Below, in pieces: positions 37,133-46,362 of a stretch of 64,000 nt of DNA (the stretch's first letter is position 1; each line of letters opens with the position of its first letter). Position numbers and translations under genes: made by a program. This stretch comes from a virus. The notes beneath the pieces were generated by a model, which searched no databases, was not told the DNA's origin, and was given only the letters and a program-made list of their open reading frames with translations. The DNA is taken from the IMG/VR virus record IMGVR_UViG_3300044511_000209, positions 1 through 64,000 of that record. One strand, given 5' to 3'.

Positions 37133-38281
37133 TTACTTCACGCCCGACAAAACGTTGACATATTTCTCGTAAAGAAATTGGCACACTTTGGGATTTTCCT
37201 CCAAAAAGGCACGAACATTATCAATACCCTGAAATTTATCTGGCACATCAGGGCATACCTCTTGAAGAGATTTGTGCAATTTTTCCTCCACCGTAAACCA
37301 TGAACCCTTCTCCCCCTTGCGTTTTAGGTGTTCCCACATTATCATCATATTAACGAGTTCCGCTTCCCGCCAAACACTTGCGCCCCCGGTGCGGCCATAT
37401 TTGATGGGATAGGTCAATTTATTGTAATTTTCGTTATCCGATTTGACGATACGCACCTTACAATGGTGCCCCACAGCTTTGCTATTCCTATCGCTGGGGT
37501 CTAGGCGCAACACATCATCGCTATTGCGCGGCAAAAAGTCCAACACGCAAGACGCTCCGTGTTCAATGGCGTGGCCACCCGATGATTTGCCCTGTCGGGG
37601 AGTTGTTACTTGATATTGGTTCAATTTAATTTCTTCCCGCACTTGGGAAATAAAGACAATAATATGGCCCCGTTTGGCTAATGCCACGGCTGTCTTTTTG
37701 AGAAAGACGGACGTAATCAGCGCGCCCCCCGCAACCTTGTCTGCTTCTTCCAAGGGCTTGCTCAAATCCTCTCGGCGGGCCATACTGTCCACAGAATCAA
37801 TAACGAAGAAATATTTGTTGCCCTTTTCGTTCTTGGTGATTAACTCTCGGATAAACCCAAACACAACCTCATAAACATTCGTATCCACAATAAGGCATGT
37901 GCCGGGTTTCCAATCGGTGGGGTTAAGCGTGAATGGAACGCCCGAACGACTTTGCACTTCGGGGGAAAGCCGTCCCTCGCATCGAAAATAGACGCCAAAA
38001 TTATCGCCCTTGTTTTTTCCGTGGCCCCGCAGGAAATTAAGCATGAAATCAAGGGCGCATGATGTTTTGCCGCCCGCTGTAATGCCGATAAATCGATGCG
38101 CGCCCGTGCATAGCCCGCCGGTTAATTCCAACGTTAAATTCAAACTTGAGCTTGGCACCTTGTAATAATTGTCCGGCTCAAAATTATAGTGGTCGTCCTT
38201 TGTAGATTGTAAATACGCCGTTGCTTGTGCGCTGGCTGTCTGTTCGGGCTTTTCGGTCTGCGCGGGTGGTGTTTTGGCCAT
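37133..38281 (-). CDS. RecA/UvsX-like recombinase
   Basis: This 382-residue protein has Walker A RFIGITAGGKTSCALDF near residue 68, Walker B YFFVIDSVDSM, VFISQVREEIK matching the RecA L1-adjacent motif, and SSGGHAIEHGASCVLDF matching the RecA GGNALKF region. It should catalyse strand exchange for repair and recombination-dependent replication. The N-terminal 35 residues are a disordered Pro/Gln/Ala-rich extension. It belongs to the replication operon. Confidence 0.85.
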   Translation of the reverse strand: MAKTPPAQTEKPEQTASAQATAYLQSTKDDHYNFEPDNYYKVPSSSLNLTLELTGGLCTGAHRFIGITAGGKTSCALDFMLNFLRGHGKNKGDNFGVYFRCEGRLSPEVQSRSGVPFTLNPTDWKPGTCLIVDTNVYEVVFGFIRELITKNEKGNKYFFVIDSVDSMARREDLSKPLEEADKVAGGALITSVFLKKTAVALAKRGHIIVFISQVREEIKLNQYQVTTPRQGKSSGGHAIEHGASCVLDFLPRNSDDVLRLDPSDRNSKAVGHHCKVRIVKSDNENYNKLTYPIKYGRTGGASVWREAELVNMMIMWEHLKRKGEKGSWFTVEEKLHKSLQEVCPDVPDKFQGIDNVRAFLEENPKVCQFLYEKYVNVLSGVK

Positions 38282-38291
38282 AAAAATCAGA

Positions 38292-38627
38292 TTAAGAAAT
38301 GAATTCCATCAGTGATGGCTTATTGGCGATAATGGCATCCAACCCCACCTTTTCCCTTTCAAGGGGGATAGGATTATCATTGGTAATGAATACCCTATCA
38401 CGAACGGAGTATCTACGGCTTATTTGCTCATTGCCCTCGGGGGTTAGAAACCAACTGAGGGTTCCAGCATGGGGGCGGTCGCTTTCGAGTGTTTCCCAAA
38501 ATGTAATATCGGGAAATTTAGCAAGAAGTTTACGTGCAATTTTGATTTCCTTGCCCCAATTTATAGCTTGGGCGTTTGGGCAGAATTTGGATATGATATA
38601 CCGGCAATTCTCGAAATCCACATTCAT
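38292..38627 (-). CDS. Hypothetical protein at head of recombination operon
   Basis: The ATG at 38627 (MNVDFENCRYIISKF) is set by a promoter whose -10 box ends 7 nt upstream. A TTG at 38663 would overlap the -35 box. The 111-residue protein contains ITFWETLESDRPHAGTLSWF and a charged C-terminus. No domain is recognised. It may act with the RecA-like protein 10 nt downstream. Confidence 0.55.
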   Translation of the reverse strand: MNVDFENCRYIISKFCPNAQAINWGKEIKIARKLLAKFPDITFWETLESDRPHAGTLSWFLTPEGNEQISRRYSVRDRVFITNDNPIPLEREKVGLDAIIANKPSLMEFIS

Positions 38628-38634
38628 CAGCCTT

Positions 38635-38663
38635 AGTTTACACAAGTCTTGAAAGGAAAGCAA
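38635..38663 (-). promoter_or_regulatory. Candidate leaderless promoter for recombination/replication operon
   Basis: TTGCTT (38663-38658), a 17 nt spacer and TAAACT (38640-38635) lie 7 nt before the ATG at 38627. It likely drives the genes from 38627 down to about 32201. Confidence 0.5.
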
Positions 38664-38680
38664 GCGCCGAAAAAGAAAAA

Positions 38681-39679
38681 CTATTCGGGCGGCGCGCCAG
38701 ATTTTTGCAAATAAAAATTGTGAACCCCAACGTAATCTGGTTGTCTACTTTGCTGTAAGTCTCTCGTTCGTAAATACTTGACAATACTCCAATCATACCG
38801 ATTCGCCAAAATATCCTGCCGTGTTTGTTTCAAAATATAATACCGATACAATGTTTTAAGGCAATGCTCGTTTTCGACGGGGGTTAAAAAGACGGCATCT
38901 TCAAAGGCGTCGGGGCGGCGAAAATAACCCAATAAATCATCAAGGGTATTCATGTTTAACCCAAGCGCTTGAATACAATATTGACGAAATACTTGCCGCG
39001 TGCGCTCATGGGCTATAACCACATCCCGCCCAAAGCGCCCATACATGTTTTCCGTTTCGTTGGTAATATTATGGCACACGAAATATTTCGCCGAGTGCAG
39101 CAGCATTGAGTTATCAGGATTTTTGCGATTGATGATAAAGTCGCCAAAGTAGCATTCATTATCATTCGGGCGCTTTACCTTGGATTCATCTTGGATGGAA
39201 ATAGCCTTTCCCATCAGGGGTTGGGGCCAAACATGAGTTGTTTGCGGGTAAGTTTGTGAGGGATGAAACCTGAAAAAGTAGGGGCGTCCCCACATCATGC
39301 ATCCAATATCCTCGGATTCGTATTGGGTGGCGATGGCGCGCATATTTTCCAACCAAGGCTTTTGCGGCTCTTCTTGCGCATCAATCATCAAAACCCAATC
39401 CCCCAAGCATATTGGCCCCGCTTGCAGGGCCATTGTCATGCCCATACCATTAATATTAACCCAAGGTGCGACCATGATACGCCCCTCTTTTTTGGATGTG
39501 TCCAACATTGCGTATGTTTTGGATAGGGTGGCTTCCAAGGGGTATTGTGAATGACTATGATTTACCACCCAACAAGCGCCATCGAAATAGGGGAATACAT
39601 TCGTGGTAAGGCGGGTAATATTGTGTTCCTCGCCTGTGCAGCCAACTTGACCGCATATCCAAAATTTAGTCTTGCGCAT
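38681..39679 (-). CDS. Glycosyltransferase, GT2-like
   Basis: The ATG at 39679 overlaps the stop of the upstream gene, so it is preferred to 39706. The 332-residue protein has CWVVNHSHSQYP, a GT-A core with CLGDWVLMIDAQEEPQ in place of the DxD, and MMWGRPYFFRF. The C-terminus is helical and Arg/Tyr-rich. It is the last gene of the 13 kb sugar cluster. Donor and acceptor are unknown. Confidence 0.6.
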   Translation of the reverse strand: MRKTKFWICGQVGCTGEEHNITRLTTNVFPYFDGACWVVNHSHSQYPLEATLSKTYAMLDTSKKEGRIMVAPWVNINGMGMTMALQAGPICLGDWVLMIDAQEEPQKPWLENMRAIATQYESEDIGCMMWGRPYFFRFHPSQTYPQTTHVWPQPLMGKAISIQDESKVKRPNDNECYFGDFIINRKNPDNSMLLHSAKYFVCHNITNETENMYGRFGRDVVIAHERTRQVFRQYCIQALGLNMNTLDDLLGYFRRPDAFEDAVFLTPVENEHCLKTLYRYYILKQTRQDILANRYDWSIVKYLRTRDLQQSRQPDYVGVHNFYLQKSGAPPE

Positions 39680-40517
39680 GGAAAATTTCGGGTAAAGATT
39701 GCCCACGCCGATTATAATAGGCTAGATTAAATTCTGCTGTATCCCTTTCCACATTCCATCTATATGAACACGTTCCGATGGCCCTCCATTGATAGGCTAT
39801 CTTATCCTTGATGCGTATCTTTGATTCTACGCTATCATCATGCGTCCAACTTAAATGACACGGATTGCACATATAATAAGGAATTTGAGTTCCGGCGCAA
39901 TTGGGGGTCTGTGTCTTGTCAGCAAAAGTAACATCATTATCCCAATAAAAACGTGTCACGCCGCCATGATTTTTGTTATTTAAGATGCGAACGGGGCGGA
40001 AGTCTTGAACGTAAGTTCTATCCTTAATGTGTCCGAAGTAATTGCGGAAATTAATCCGGTAAAAATCATACCACGGATGTTCGTGTAGGAACTCGCAAAT
40101 TGTATGGATTTGGGCAAGGGTATAATATTCGTCGAATAAATCCAGTTGGAAAATGAAATCTGGGTTAAATTGCCTCAGATAATCCAGCCCGGCATTGCGA
40201 GCCTCGAAGTCTAAGATGGGGGCGTCAATTTCAATGAATTTATCAATGGCGCGCGAGGCTTCATAGCGCCGTAACGTTTCCGAGCAAGCATTATTAGGGG
40301 CATACACCCGCCCCAATTCCCTATTTTCCTTGAAAAGCGCGCTAACACAAACAATTTTCAGGTCAAAAAGAGGATTAGGGGCGACATCTTGTATGCCGGT
40401 ATGCTCATTCGGTGCCCCGCATTTGGATAACACCCAAGGCGCAAGCGTTGAGATAACATCGGGGCAATCGTAACCGATGGCGATGATACCTAAAATTGGT
40501 TTACTACTCATAATCAA
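39666..40517 (-). CDS. Glycosyltransferase, GT-A-like
   Basis: This 283-residue protein has an N-terminal ILGIIAIGYDCPDVISTLA and a GT-A core with NPDFIFQLDLFDEYY near residue 130, an acidic metal-binding motif. NKNHGGVTRFYWDN and a His/Asp-containing C-terminus follow. It overlaps neighbours by ATGA-type junctions. A GT2-type role is probable, but the family is distant. Confidence 0.55.
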   Translation of the reverse strand: MIMSSKPILGIIAIGYDCPDVISTLAPWVLSKCGAPNEHTGIQDVAPNPLFDLKIVCVSALFKENRELGRVYAPNNACSETLRRYEASRAIDKFIEIDAPILDFEARNAGLDYLRQFNPDFIFQLDLFDEYYTLAQIHTICEFLHEHPWYDFYRINFRNYFGHIKDRTYVQDFRPVRILNNKNHGGVTRFYWDNDVTFADKTQTPNCAGTQIPYYMCNPCHLSWTHDDSVESKIRIKDKIAYQWRAIGTCSYRWNVERDTAEFNLAYYNRRGQSLPEIFHAQD

Positions 40518-41104
40518 CTGGCAATAAAGGGCACTTTAACCATCCAAGAACTTTTATCACGTATGATATTTAACCCCTTCGGTGGGAAAAATTCGCCGAC
40601 AGCCCTTTTGACATCTCCATTAAAATCGTGGCCACCGATATACCCTCCGGGCCGAACGTGGGGGAAAAAATACGGTAGCTCTTTTGAGAAATTGTCGTAT
40701 TTGTGGTCGCCATCTAAAAAAATGAATTCAAATTGTTTATCTGTTATTTTATCCAAAGACGATAATGATTCCGAAATAATTGGATGCACATGTTGTTCAA
40801 GGTGTAAATCGACAATATTTTGCCAGAAAGCATTAAACGCACACCCGCCGAGTTTTTTTACAGCTTCTTGTTGGGCTTGACAAGTATTATCACCCGTCCA
40901 CGTATCAACGGTATAAAATTTGATTTGTTTGCCTGACTTTTTGATTAACGTGCCCATAATCGCGGTGCTTTTACCAAGCCACGCGCCGACTTCTAAAAAG
41001 GTAAAATTATCCATCGCGCCCCGAACAATATCAAAATAAATATTTTCAAAATCACACCACCCCTGTATTTCTTGCGGGCTGGTAATAATAGGACCGAGAC
41101 GCAT
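40514..41104 (-). CDS. SAM-dependent methyltransferase (Methyltransf_24 type)
   Basis: This 196-residue class I methyltransferase has motif I NFTFLEVGAWLGKSTAIM and the family signature FEFIFLDGDHKYDNF, followed by GGYIGGHDF. Methyltransf_24 enzymes often O-methylate sugars. In this operon the substrate is probably a sugar or nucleotide-sugar made by neighbouring enzymes. Confidence 0.8.
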   Translation of the reverse strand: MRLGPIITSPQEIQGWCDFENIYFDIVRGAMDNFTFLEVGAWLGKSTAIMGTLIKKSGKQIKFYTVDTWTGDNTCQAQQEAVKKLGGCAFNAFWQNIVDLHLEQHVHPIISESLSSLDKITDKQFEFIFLDGDHKYDNFSKELPYFFPHVRPGGYIGGHDFNGDVKRAVGEFFPPKGLNIIRDKSSWMVKVPFIAS

Positions 41105-41106
41105 AT

Positions 41107-41919
41107 TTAATCCGCGATGGGGTCTAGTTCTGGGGAATAAAAGAAAAACGGTTTATGGTTCTGGGGTATACGACCATTCTTCCATCGTTTATTCAAAATA
41201 TCGTCCCATTCCGCATCTGTCAAGTTAAGAATGGGTTCCTTTTGGCTTGGGATTTTGAGCCAAGATAATTGTCCCGTATCGTTCCGTCGGTGATAGGTGC
41301 CACCGTATTTTGTCTGATGTATTGAATATTTGCCGGTATCTGCGACGAGCGGCGGGTTCCAATTATGCACCGTTTTGTTGCAATGCGCCAGCCATTTTGA
41401 CATGGTTTCCTCTGTGCTTGGAAGCTCATAGAAACGCCCGGCTCCGCCCCCGCGCGCAAAAATGTTTTCACAGTAAAAAGCCGTATTCACCATAAAGGCA
41501 CGCTCGGAAAACACCCCCTTGCCCACCATTGCAAAATCAATCGCGCCCGCATCGGTTGTTTCCAGAACTGCCTTCATCGTGTCCAATTCTTCCTGCCCGA
41601 AGTGGCGGCGCAGGGCATTATCGCACTGAAAGTTGATAAAATAGGGAGTTTGACAAAAGTGGGATAAACGAAGCGTCCCAAATCCACTCCCTTCATTTTC
41701 CCGGCTTAAAATAGCCTTATCAATCAAACCCTTTTCATACATTTCCCAGATGTAATATTGCTCGCCCCCGTTGGATAGCAATACAACCTCGTAATTATCA
41801 AACTTAACAAAATGCCGGATGCTGTGAAGTAGATAACTGGTTTCGGCGGGGCGGCAGTAATCCAGAATAAGAAAGGTTAATTGCTTATCTAGGTATTCAA
41901 AGGCGGGGTGTGGATTCAT
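41107..41919 (-). CDS. Glycosyltransferase, GT2-like
   Basis: This 270-residue protein opens with LTFLILDYCRPAETSYLL, the entry strand of a GT-A fold. It has YEVVLLSNGGEQYY and a conserved NFQCDNALRRHFG segment where the metal or nucleotide would bind. It overlaps the GT4 gene upstream by 4 nt. It is likely inverting, with unknown donor and acceptor. Confidence 0.62.
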   Translation of the reverse strand: MNPHPAFEYLDKQLTFLILDYCRPAETSYLLHSIRHFVKFDNYEVVLLSNGGEQYYIWEMYEKGLIDKAILSRENEGSGFGTLRLSHFCQTPYFINFQCDNALRRHFGQEELDTMKAVLETTDAGAIDFAMVGKGVFSERAFMVNTAFYCENIFARGGGAGRFYELPSTEETMSKWLAHCNKTVHNWNPPLVADTGKYSIHQTKYGGTYHRRNDTGQLSWLKIPSQKEPILNLTDAEWDDILNKRWKNGRIPQNHKPFFFYSPELDPIAD

Positions 41920-42935
41920 CCGTAATGTTTACTCAAAATACAACTTATATTAGCTGCGCACCGCTCCCACGTCAAATCTTTCGCAAAGCACGCCCCATTA
42001 TAAGATAGCCGGGCGCGTTCTTCGGGGTGTTTATAAAGAGACGCCATGTTTTCCATCACGGCTTCGATACGGGGCACGGCCCAATAAGGGGGTGTCCGAT
42101 AGCCTTGGGTAAAAAAGAAGTTTCGCGCGCCAATTTGTTGCAAATCGGATAAAATACGACTATTCAAATGCTCAATACGATAATCGCAGGTTAGGCCCGT
42201 AATTTCATCGAGAATATATTCACGGGGACCAGAATAGGACGTTGCAATGGTGGGGATGCCCATTGCCATTGTTTGGCACGGGGGCATCGCCCAAGTGGAT
42301 GAGAAATTCAGGTAACAATGAGCGTCAAAGCAGGATAATAGAGCGCGCTCGGCTTGGGCGCTATCCAAATGGCAATTATTGTAGATGCACTTGATGTCGT
42401 AATATTGAATTTGCTCGTTTATCCAGCGCTCGAATTCGGGGGTTCCATTTCTATCCTTAATATAAAGCAAAACATCCTTATTACCCCCGAATAATTGGCC
42501 AAAGGCGTGCATTAAGACATCATACCCGCCGCGCACCAAACTTTCGCTATACGTTCCAATAACGAAGAAATCTCTCAAATTCGTTTTAGGTTCTGGGAAA
42601 AATTGGGTTGTATCCACGCCCAATGGTGTCCAGCTAACTAACGCCGGGTCAAGTCCACCTTCTAGCGCGAACCGATAATTATCTCGACTGACGGCAATTA
42701 CCGGAATCTTTCCGCATTGCTGGGTGATAATATCGGGAAAGGATAGTTCATAACAAACAATAAGGGCATCTGGTTTGTATCCATGATGGTTCGCGATACA
42801 GTCATACACCACGGTTTTACCCTGTTCGTCGTATAAATCCAGCCGCCGCGCGGCTTGATTAATATTGTCAATAATAATCTGACTGCTAAACCGGGGTTGG
42901 TTTTTGGGGTCGCCTACAACCCTGAACTTTTGCAT
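41916..42935 (-). CDS. Glycosyltransferase, GT4-like
   Basis: This 339-residue GT-B protein has RDFFVIGTYSESLVRGG, a central LYIKDRNGTPEFERWINEQ and the donor-site region MPPCQTMAMGIPTIATSYSG with REYILDEITG. This matches GT4 retaining glycosyltransferases, where a Glu in the last motif contacts the nucleotide sugar. It is co-transcribed with the GT2-like genes. Confidence 0.78.
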   Translation of the reverse strand: MQKFRVVGDPKNQPRFSSQIIIDNINQAARRLDLYDEQGKTVVYDCIANHHGYKPDALIVCYELSFPDIITQQCGKIPVIAVSRDNYRFALEGGLDPALVSWTPLGVDTTQFFPEPKTNLRDFFVIGTYSESLVRGGYDVLMHAFGQLFGGNKDVLLYIKDRNGTPEFERWINEQIQYYDIKCIYNNCHLDSAQAERALLSCFDAHCYLNFSSTWAMPPCQTMAMGIPTIATSYSGPREYILDEITGLTCDYRIEHLNSRILSDLQQIGARNFFFTQGYRTPPYWAVPRIEAVMENMASLYKHPEERARLSYNGACFAKDLTWERCAANISCILSKHYG

Positions 42936-42940
42936 GACTG

Positions 42941-43873
42941 TTAAACAAACGTCACTTCCTGAATATCCGCTCGAGAAAAGGTATCATAATCCTTTGGAAA
43001 ATGCCCCCCGTTGACCCCTTTAAAACAACCCCCCTCTGGAAAAAAGCGAGGGTCGAGTTTGCCGTTAATGCCCTGATTTGCGGCGTGAAAGGCGATACTG
43101 GCGTCTGCAATATTGAGATATGCAAAATGTTTACTGGTATCAATACCATTCTTGAGCATCCATTTGTAATGCAGATAGGTATGGGTTCCGCTCATGTGAG
43201 CGTCTGATGCGCGCGTTCTATCCAGCCCTACATGAAATCCCCGATTCATCCCTTTCCAATATTCCGCTTCGGCACCCAAGTCTTGAAAAAGGAATTCCCT
43301 AATTCTTTTCCAATGTAAGATTTGACAACCACACGAGTTAGACGCGCCAAATACTTTCATTACGCCAGTTGCAGTATCCAAATCGAAAGCGTCATACATA
43401 TGATTCCGATTACCAACATCCTCCCCATATTGCTCCTTCATTAATTCAACAAACGAACCGTGCGTTTTTTCTCTTTGATACATGTCGGCATGGTCGCAGC
43501 CGGGTATCGCAATGGTATGGGGTGCGGCCAAGAATAATGCACACACGTCATCTATCCATCCCCTCCGAAAAAAGTAATCCCCCTCGATAATACAAACAAT
43601 ATCAGGATTATGTTGAGCTATCAAATTATAGGCGGTTTGGAATTGATGTCCGACCCCCAAATTCGCACGGTTCAATACGAGGTTAATAGGGAAGGGGTGG
43701 GTATGGGAAGTATGGGCGAAATTCAACAAACTATGTTGCAAATCAGGATTAGAGCAATCATCCAAAATATACATCATGTCAGGCTTGATGGCGGTATTGT
43801 CAAGTGCCGTGCGGATACACTCGCCCAGTGCCTTGGGGCGTTCGTAACTAAGAATAATGTAAAGCAGCCTCAT
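42941..43873 (-). CDS. Glycosyltransferase family 2
   Basis: This 310-residue protein has the GT2 N-terminus LYIILSYERPKALGECIRTA, then MMYILDDCSNPDLQ (first Asp motif), NLGVGHQFQTAY and DIVCIIEGDYFFRRGW as the metal-binding acidic motif. It is a clear GT-A enzyme. The long C-terminal part with HYKWMLKNGIDTSKH may recognise the acceptor. Confidence 0.82.
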   Translation of the reverse strand: MRLLYIILSYERPKALGECIRTALDNTAIKPDMMYILDDCSNPDLQHSLLNFAHTSHTHPFPINLVLNRANLGVGHQFQTAYNLIAQHNPDIVCIIEGDYFFRRGWIDDVCALFLAAPHTIAIPGCDHADMYQREKTHGSFVELMKEQYGEDVGNRNHMYDAFDLDTATGVMKVFGASNSCGCQILHWKRIREFLFQDLGAEAEYWKGMNRGFHVGLDRTRASDAHMSGTHTYLHYKWMLKNGIDTSKHFAYLNIADASIAFHAANQGINGKLDPRFFPEGGCFKGVNGGHFPKDYDTFSRADIQEVTFV

Positions 43874-43875
43874 AT

Positions 43876-44217
43876 TTAATACGCCCCACGTTTGGGGAAC
43901 AGTCCGTTCTCATCTGGACATTTTAAACAAAAATATTCAGGCTTTTCGTTCAGAGTCCAAACCTCAATAATATCGCCCGCATTGGCTTTACCTAATAGGG
44001 CCATGAATTCTTCCCATTCTGAGCCCATTGTCCAAATGGGCGCAGTTGCAGCACAATATAGCCAATGCTTGCAAAAGAAATCTTCAAAAATATCTGTATC
44101 ATCCACCGTGGATAAATATTGCTTAAGACGCGAGAATTCTTCATCAAAAGAGACGTTTGGTTCCCATTGATGGATGGATAAATCGGGCTCTGTAAACAGA
44201 TGATGGAACCGTATCAT
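43876..44217 (-). CDS. Hypothetical protein in sugar cluster
   Basis: This 113-residue acidic protein has several Trp/Phe residues and ends with EYFCLKCPDENGLFPK, including a CxxC pair. It fits tightly between two glycosyltransferase genes (2 nt and 4 nt gaps). No family is recognised. It may be a small partner of a transferase. Confidence 0.5.
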   Translation of the reverse strand: MIRFHHLFTEPDLSIHQWEPNVSFDEEFSRLKQYLSTVDDTDIFEDFFCKHWLYCAATAPIWTMGSEWEEFMALLGKANAGDIIEVWTLNEKPEYFCLKCPDENGLFPKRGAY

Positions 44218-44221
44218 GGTG

Positions 44222-45253
44222 TTACCCTAATGCGTTTATTAGCTGGCTGGCTGATTTATCCCATCCCCATTCGTTAACTACGGGTGCACGGGTATCAACA
44301 GCCTTTAAGTTGTCCCAATTCTCATATACATCATACAGTTTTTCCGCATACTTATCCACGGAAAAATCCCAAAATAATGGGGAGTCGCCATAGCAAAATT
44401 CCATTGGATAGCAATTGGTTAACCCCCAATATTGCTCCAAATCGGGAGCGACAAACTCAATTGGCACCTGATTATTGGGGCGTAGTAAAGCTCCGAAACC
44501 GGGTTTGATAAGTTCATTGTTAGGCGCAACATCCCCTGTAAGGGTATAACAGCCACACGCCGAAGCTTCCAACAACGGAAGTCCGAAACTGGCTGCACGA
44601 GTCATGTAAAGGCAAACGTGGGCCGCGCTATACAAGTCGCGCAACGCGCTATTATCGAGGCGCTCATTAATATACACGATGTTGCTGCCCGCCGCTTGAT
44701 AATCCTTAATAATATCTGCGAGCCTAGCAGAATCCGACGTGTTCTTGATGATTAATTGAACATCAAAGCGATTCTTGAATATGGTATGGTAAGCCTTTAA
44801 CGTCAAATCCAGCCCTGAACGCACATTAGAAAAACCAACATGCAGAAAGGTGAAAACCTCATTTTTGGGTTTTGTGGGCTTCCAAAAGTTAGTATCGCAG
44901 CCTGCGTAAACCGTGGGGCAAATAATGCCATATTTGGCCCATAAGTCCGTTACCTGACGGCTAAGGCCCAAAAGTTTTGGTTTGTATTTCTCATACAGGG
45001 CCAAGTGCTGGAAGGATAGGGCGGAGGCTTCCCAAACGTGTAAAAGGAAGGGTCTTTTATCCTTATATTTGAAGGAAAAATCCAACCCGTCACAAATACC
45101 CACCCAATCAGCTTTGTCTGGCGGGGTATATTGCCTTAATTTCCCCAGAACTTTATTAAGATTAATGGCCACAACGCCGAATGAGCCCGGATTATTCGGA
45201 TAATTCGGGTCGCTCTGCGCGCGAGGGTCTTTATCGATTAGACAGATGGGCAT
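44222..45253 (-). CDS. Glycosyltransferase, GT4-like
   Basis: This 343-residue GT-B protein has FTFLHVGFSNVRSGLDLTLK, LIIKNTSDSARLADII, AAHVCLYMTRAASFGLPLLEA and SACGCYTLTG. The last two segments form the typical GT4 donor site (EAxACG-like). It overlaps the upstream methyltransferase by 23 nt. It probably extends a glycan built by the other transferases. Confidence 0.8.
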   Translation of the reverse strand: MPICLIDKDPRAQSDPNYPNNPGSFGVVAINLNKVLGKLRQYTPPDKADWVGICDGLDFSFKYKDKRPFLLHVWEASALSFQHLALYEKYKPKLLGLSRQVTDLWAKYGIICPTVYAGCDTNFWKPTKPKNEVFTFLHVGFSNVRSGLDLTLKAYHTIFKNRFDVQLIIKNTSDSARLADIIKDYQAAGSNIVYINERLDNSALRDLYSAAHVCLYMTRAASFGLPLLEASACGCYTLTGDVAPNNELIKPGFGALLRPNNQVPIEFVAPDLEQYWGLTNCYPMEFCYGDSPLFWDFSVDKYAEKLYDVYENWDNLKAVDTRAPVVNEWGWDKSASQLINALG

Positions 45254-45842
45254 GATAATGTTTCTTAAAGAAATCGGTATCTTTGTATTGGCAATGAACT
45301 ATCGAGCCGTCGGGATGAAAGGACTGTAAATTACTAGCACCACAAAATTCATCAATCGCTCGTTTGAGCCCACCGTTATCAAAATGTTCCGAATAATCAT
45401 CGAATACCAGTTGTGTCGTTGGTTTGAAACACCTTTTCCAAGCGTGTAAATCCGCGCTAACGGCTTTATAAGTATGCTCACCATCAATAAAAATAAGGTC
45501 AATCCAATAGGGAAATATGAGCGCGACTTCCGTTGAATAGGCTCGAATCGGGAAAATCTTAGAAAATAACTTATCTCCGACGTTACGGCAAAAACGATGA
45601 AAAAACACGGTGCCACCACCCTGTTCCCTCATTGTAATAGCTGTAACGTCTTTCTCGCATCCATATTTGGGAGAATCCCAATGCCACGGGTCCACCGCGA
45701 ACACTATACGCTGGTCTTGGGCTAAAAAAATGGTAGATAAACCTTCAAACGCTCCAATTTCTACCATCGTAGCATTGGAAGCCGTCAATGTCTGGACAAT
45801 TTGCGCGATAGTATGGGTTTGATGTGGGTTAGATAATATCAT
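45231..45842 (-). CDS. SAM-dependent methyltransferase (Methyltransf_24 type)
   Basis: This 203-residue protein has motif I NATMVEIGAFEGLSTIF, DPWHWDSPKYG and LIFIDGEHTYKAVSADL, the same Methyltransf_24 pattern as 40514-41104. It likely methylates a sugar hydroxyl. It is adjacent to a third enzyme of the same class at 45844-46362. Confidence 0.78.
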   Translation of the reverse strand: MILSNPHQTHTIAQIVQTLTASNATMVEIGAFEGLSTIFLAQDQRIVFAVDPWHWDSPKYGCEKDVTAITMREQGGGTVFFHRFCRNVGDKLFSKIFPIRAYSTEVALIFPYWIDLIFIDGEHTYKAVSADLHAWKRCFKPTTQLVFDDYSEHFDNGGLKRAIDEFCGASNLQSFHPDGSIVHCQYKDTDFFKKHYHAHLSNR

Positions 45843-45843
45843 G

Positions 45844-46362
45844 TCAAAAACGTGCTATGCCGATGTTTAGTTCTGGTATTATAAACGTCTTTAAATGGAA
45901 TAACTTCTCTGCTTCCAATAAAACTTGTCGAACCGACGGGGAGCTTACGTCATGCAAAACAAAAAGTCCGTTATGCGCAAGCAGATTCAGGAAAATGCAA
46001 TTATGTATATCTCTCATGCAGCAATCATAGGTATGGTCGGCATCAATCAAAACCAAATTACAGTGATGGATGTTTTGATACAATACTCGAAGATGCCCGA
46101 GGTCCTGACTGTTTGAATTTCCTATCCGAAAGTCGTAAGTATCCGATGGAAATTGTTCAAGCGCGAGTTTCGCCCGTGGGTGTGGCTCAATATCAACGAG
46201 AAATAGCTTGCTCTCGGGAATCTTGTTTTGAGTCATTACATCCAAAATCCGAACGGCGGTATGAGCGTCATGGCCAACGCCAATCTCCAATACCTTGCTT
46301 GGCCTCATTTGTTCAACAAGGCCACACACAAAAGGTCGATAACTCTCTACACTAGGGTTCAT
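45844..46362 (-). CDS. SAM-dependent methyltransferase-like protein
   Basis: This 172-residue protein has PSKVLEIGVGHDAHTAVRIL as motif I, LFLVDIEPHP as the acidic SAM-binding strand, and NLVLIDADHTYDCCMRD as the DADH-type signature. A truncated class I methyltransferase is the best call. It overlaps the oxidoreductase gene by 4 nt. Confidence 0.72.
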   Translation of the reverse strand: MNPSVESYRPFVCGLVEQMRPSKVLEIGVGHDAHTAVRILDVMTQNKIPESKLFLVDIEPHPRAKLALEQFPSDTYDFRIGNSNSQDLGHLRVLYQNIHHCNLVLIDADHTYDCCMRDIHNCIFLNLLAHNGLFVLHDVSSPSVRQVLLEAEKLFHLKTFIIPELNIGIARF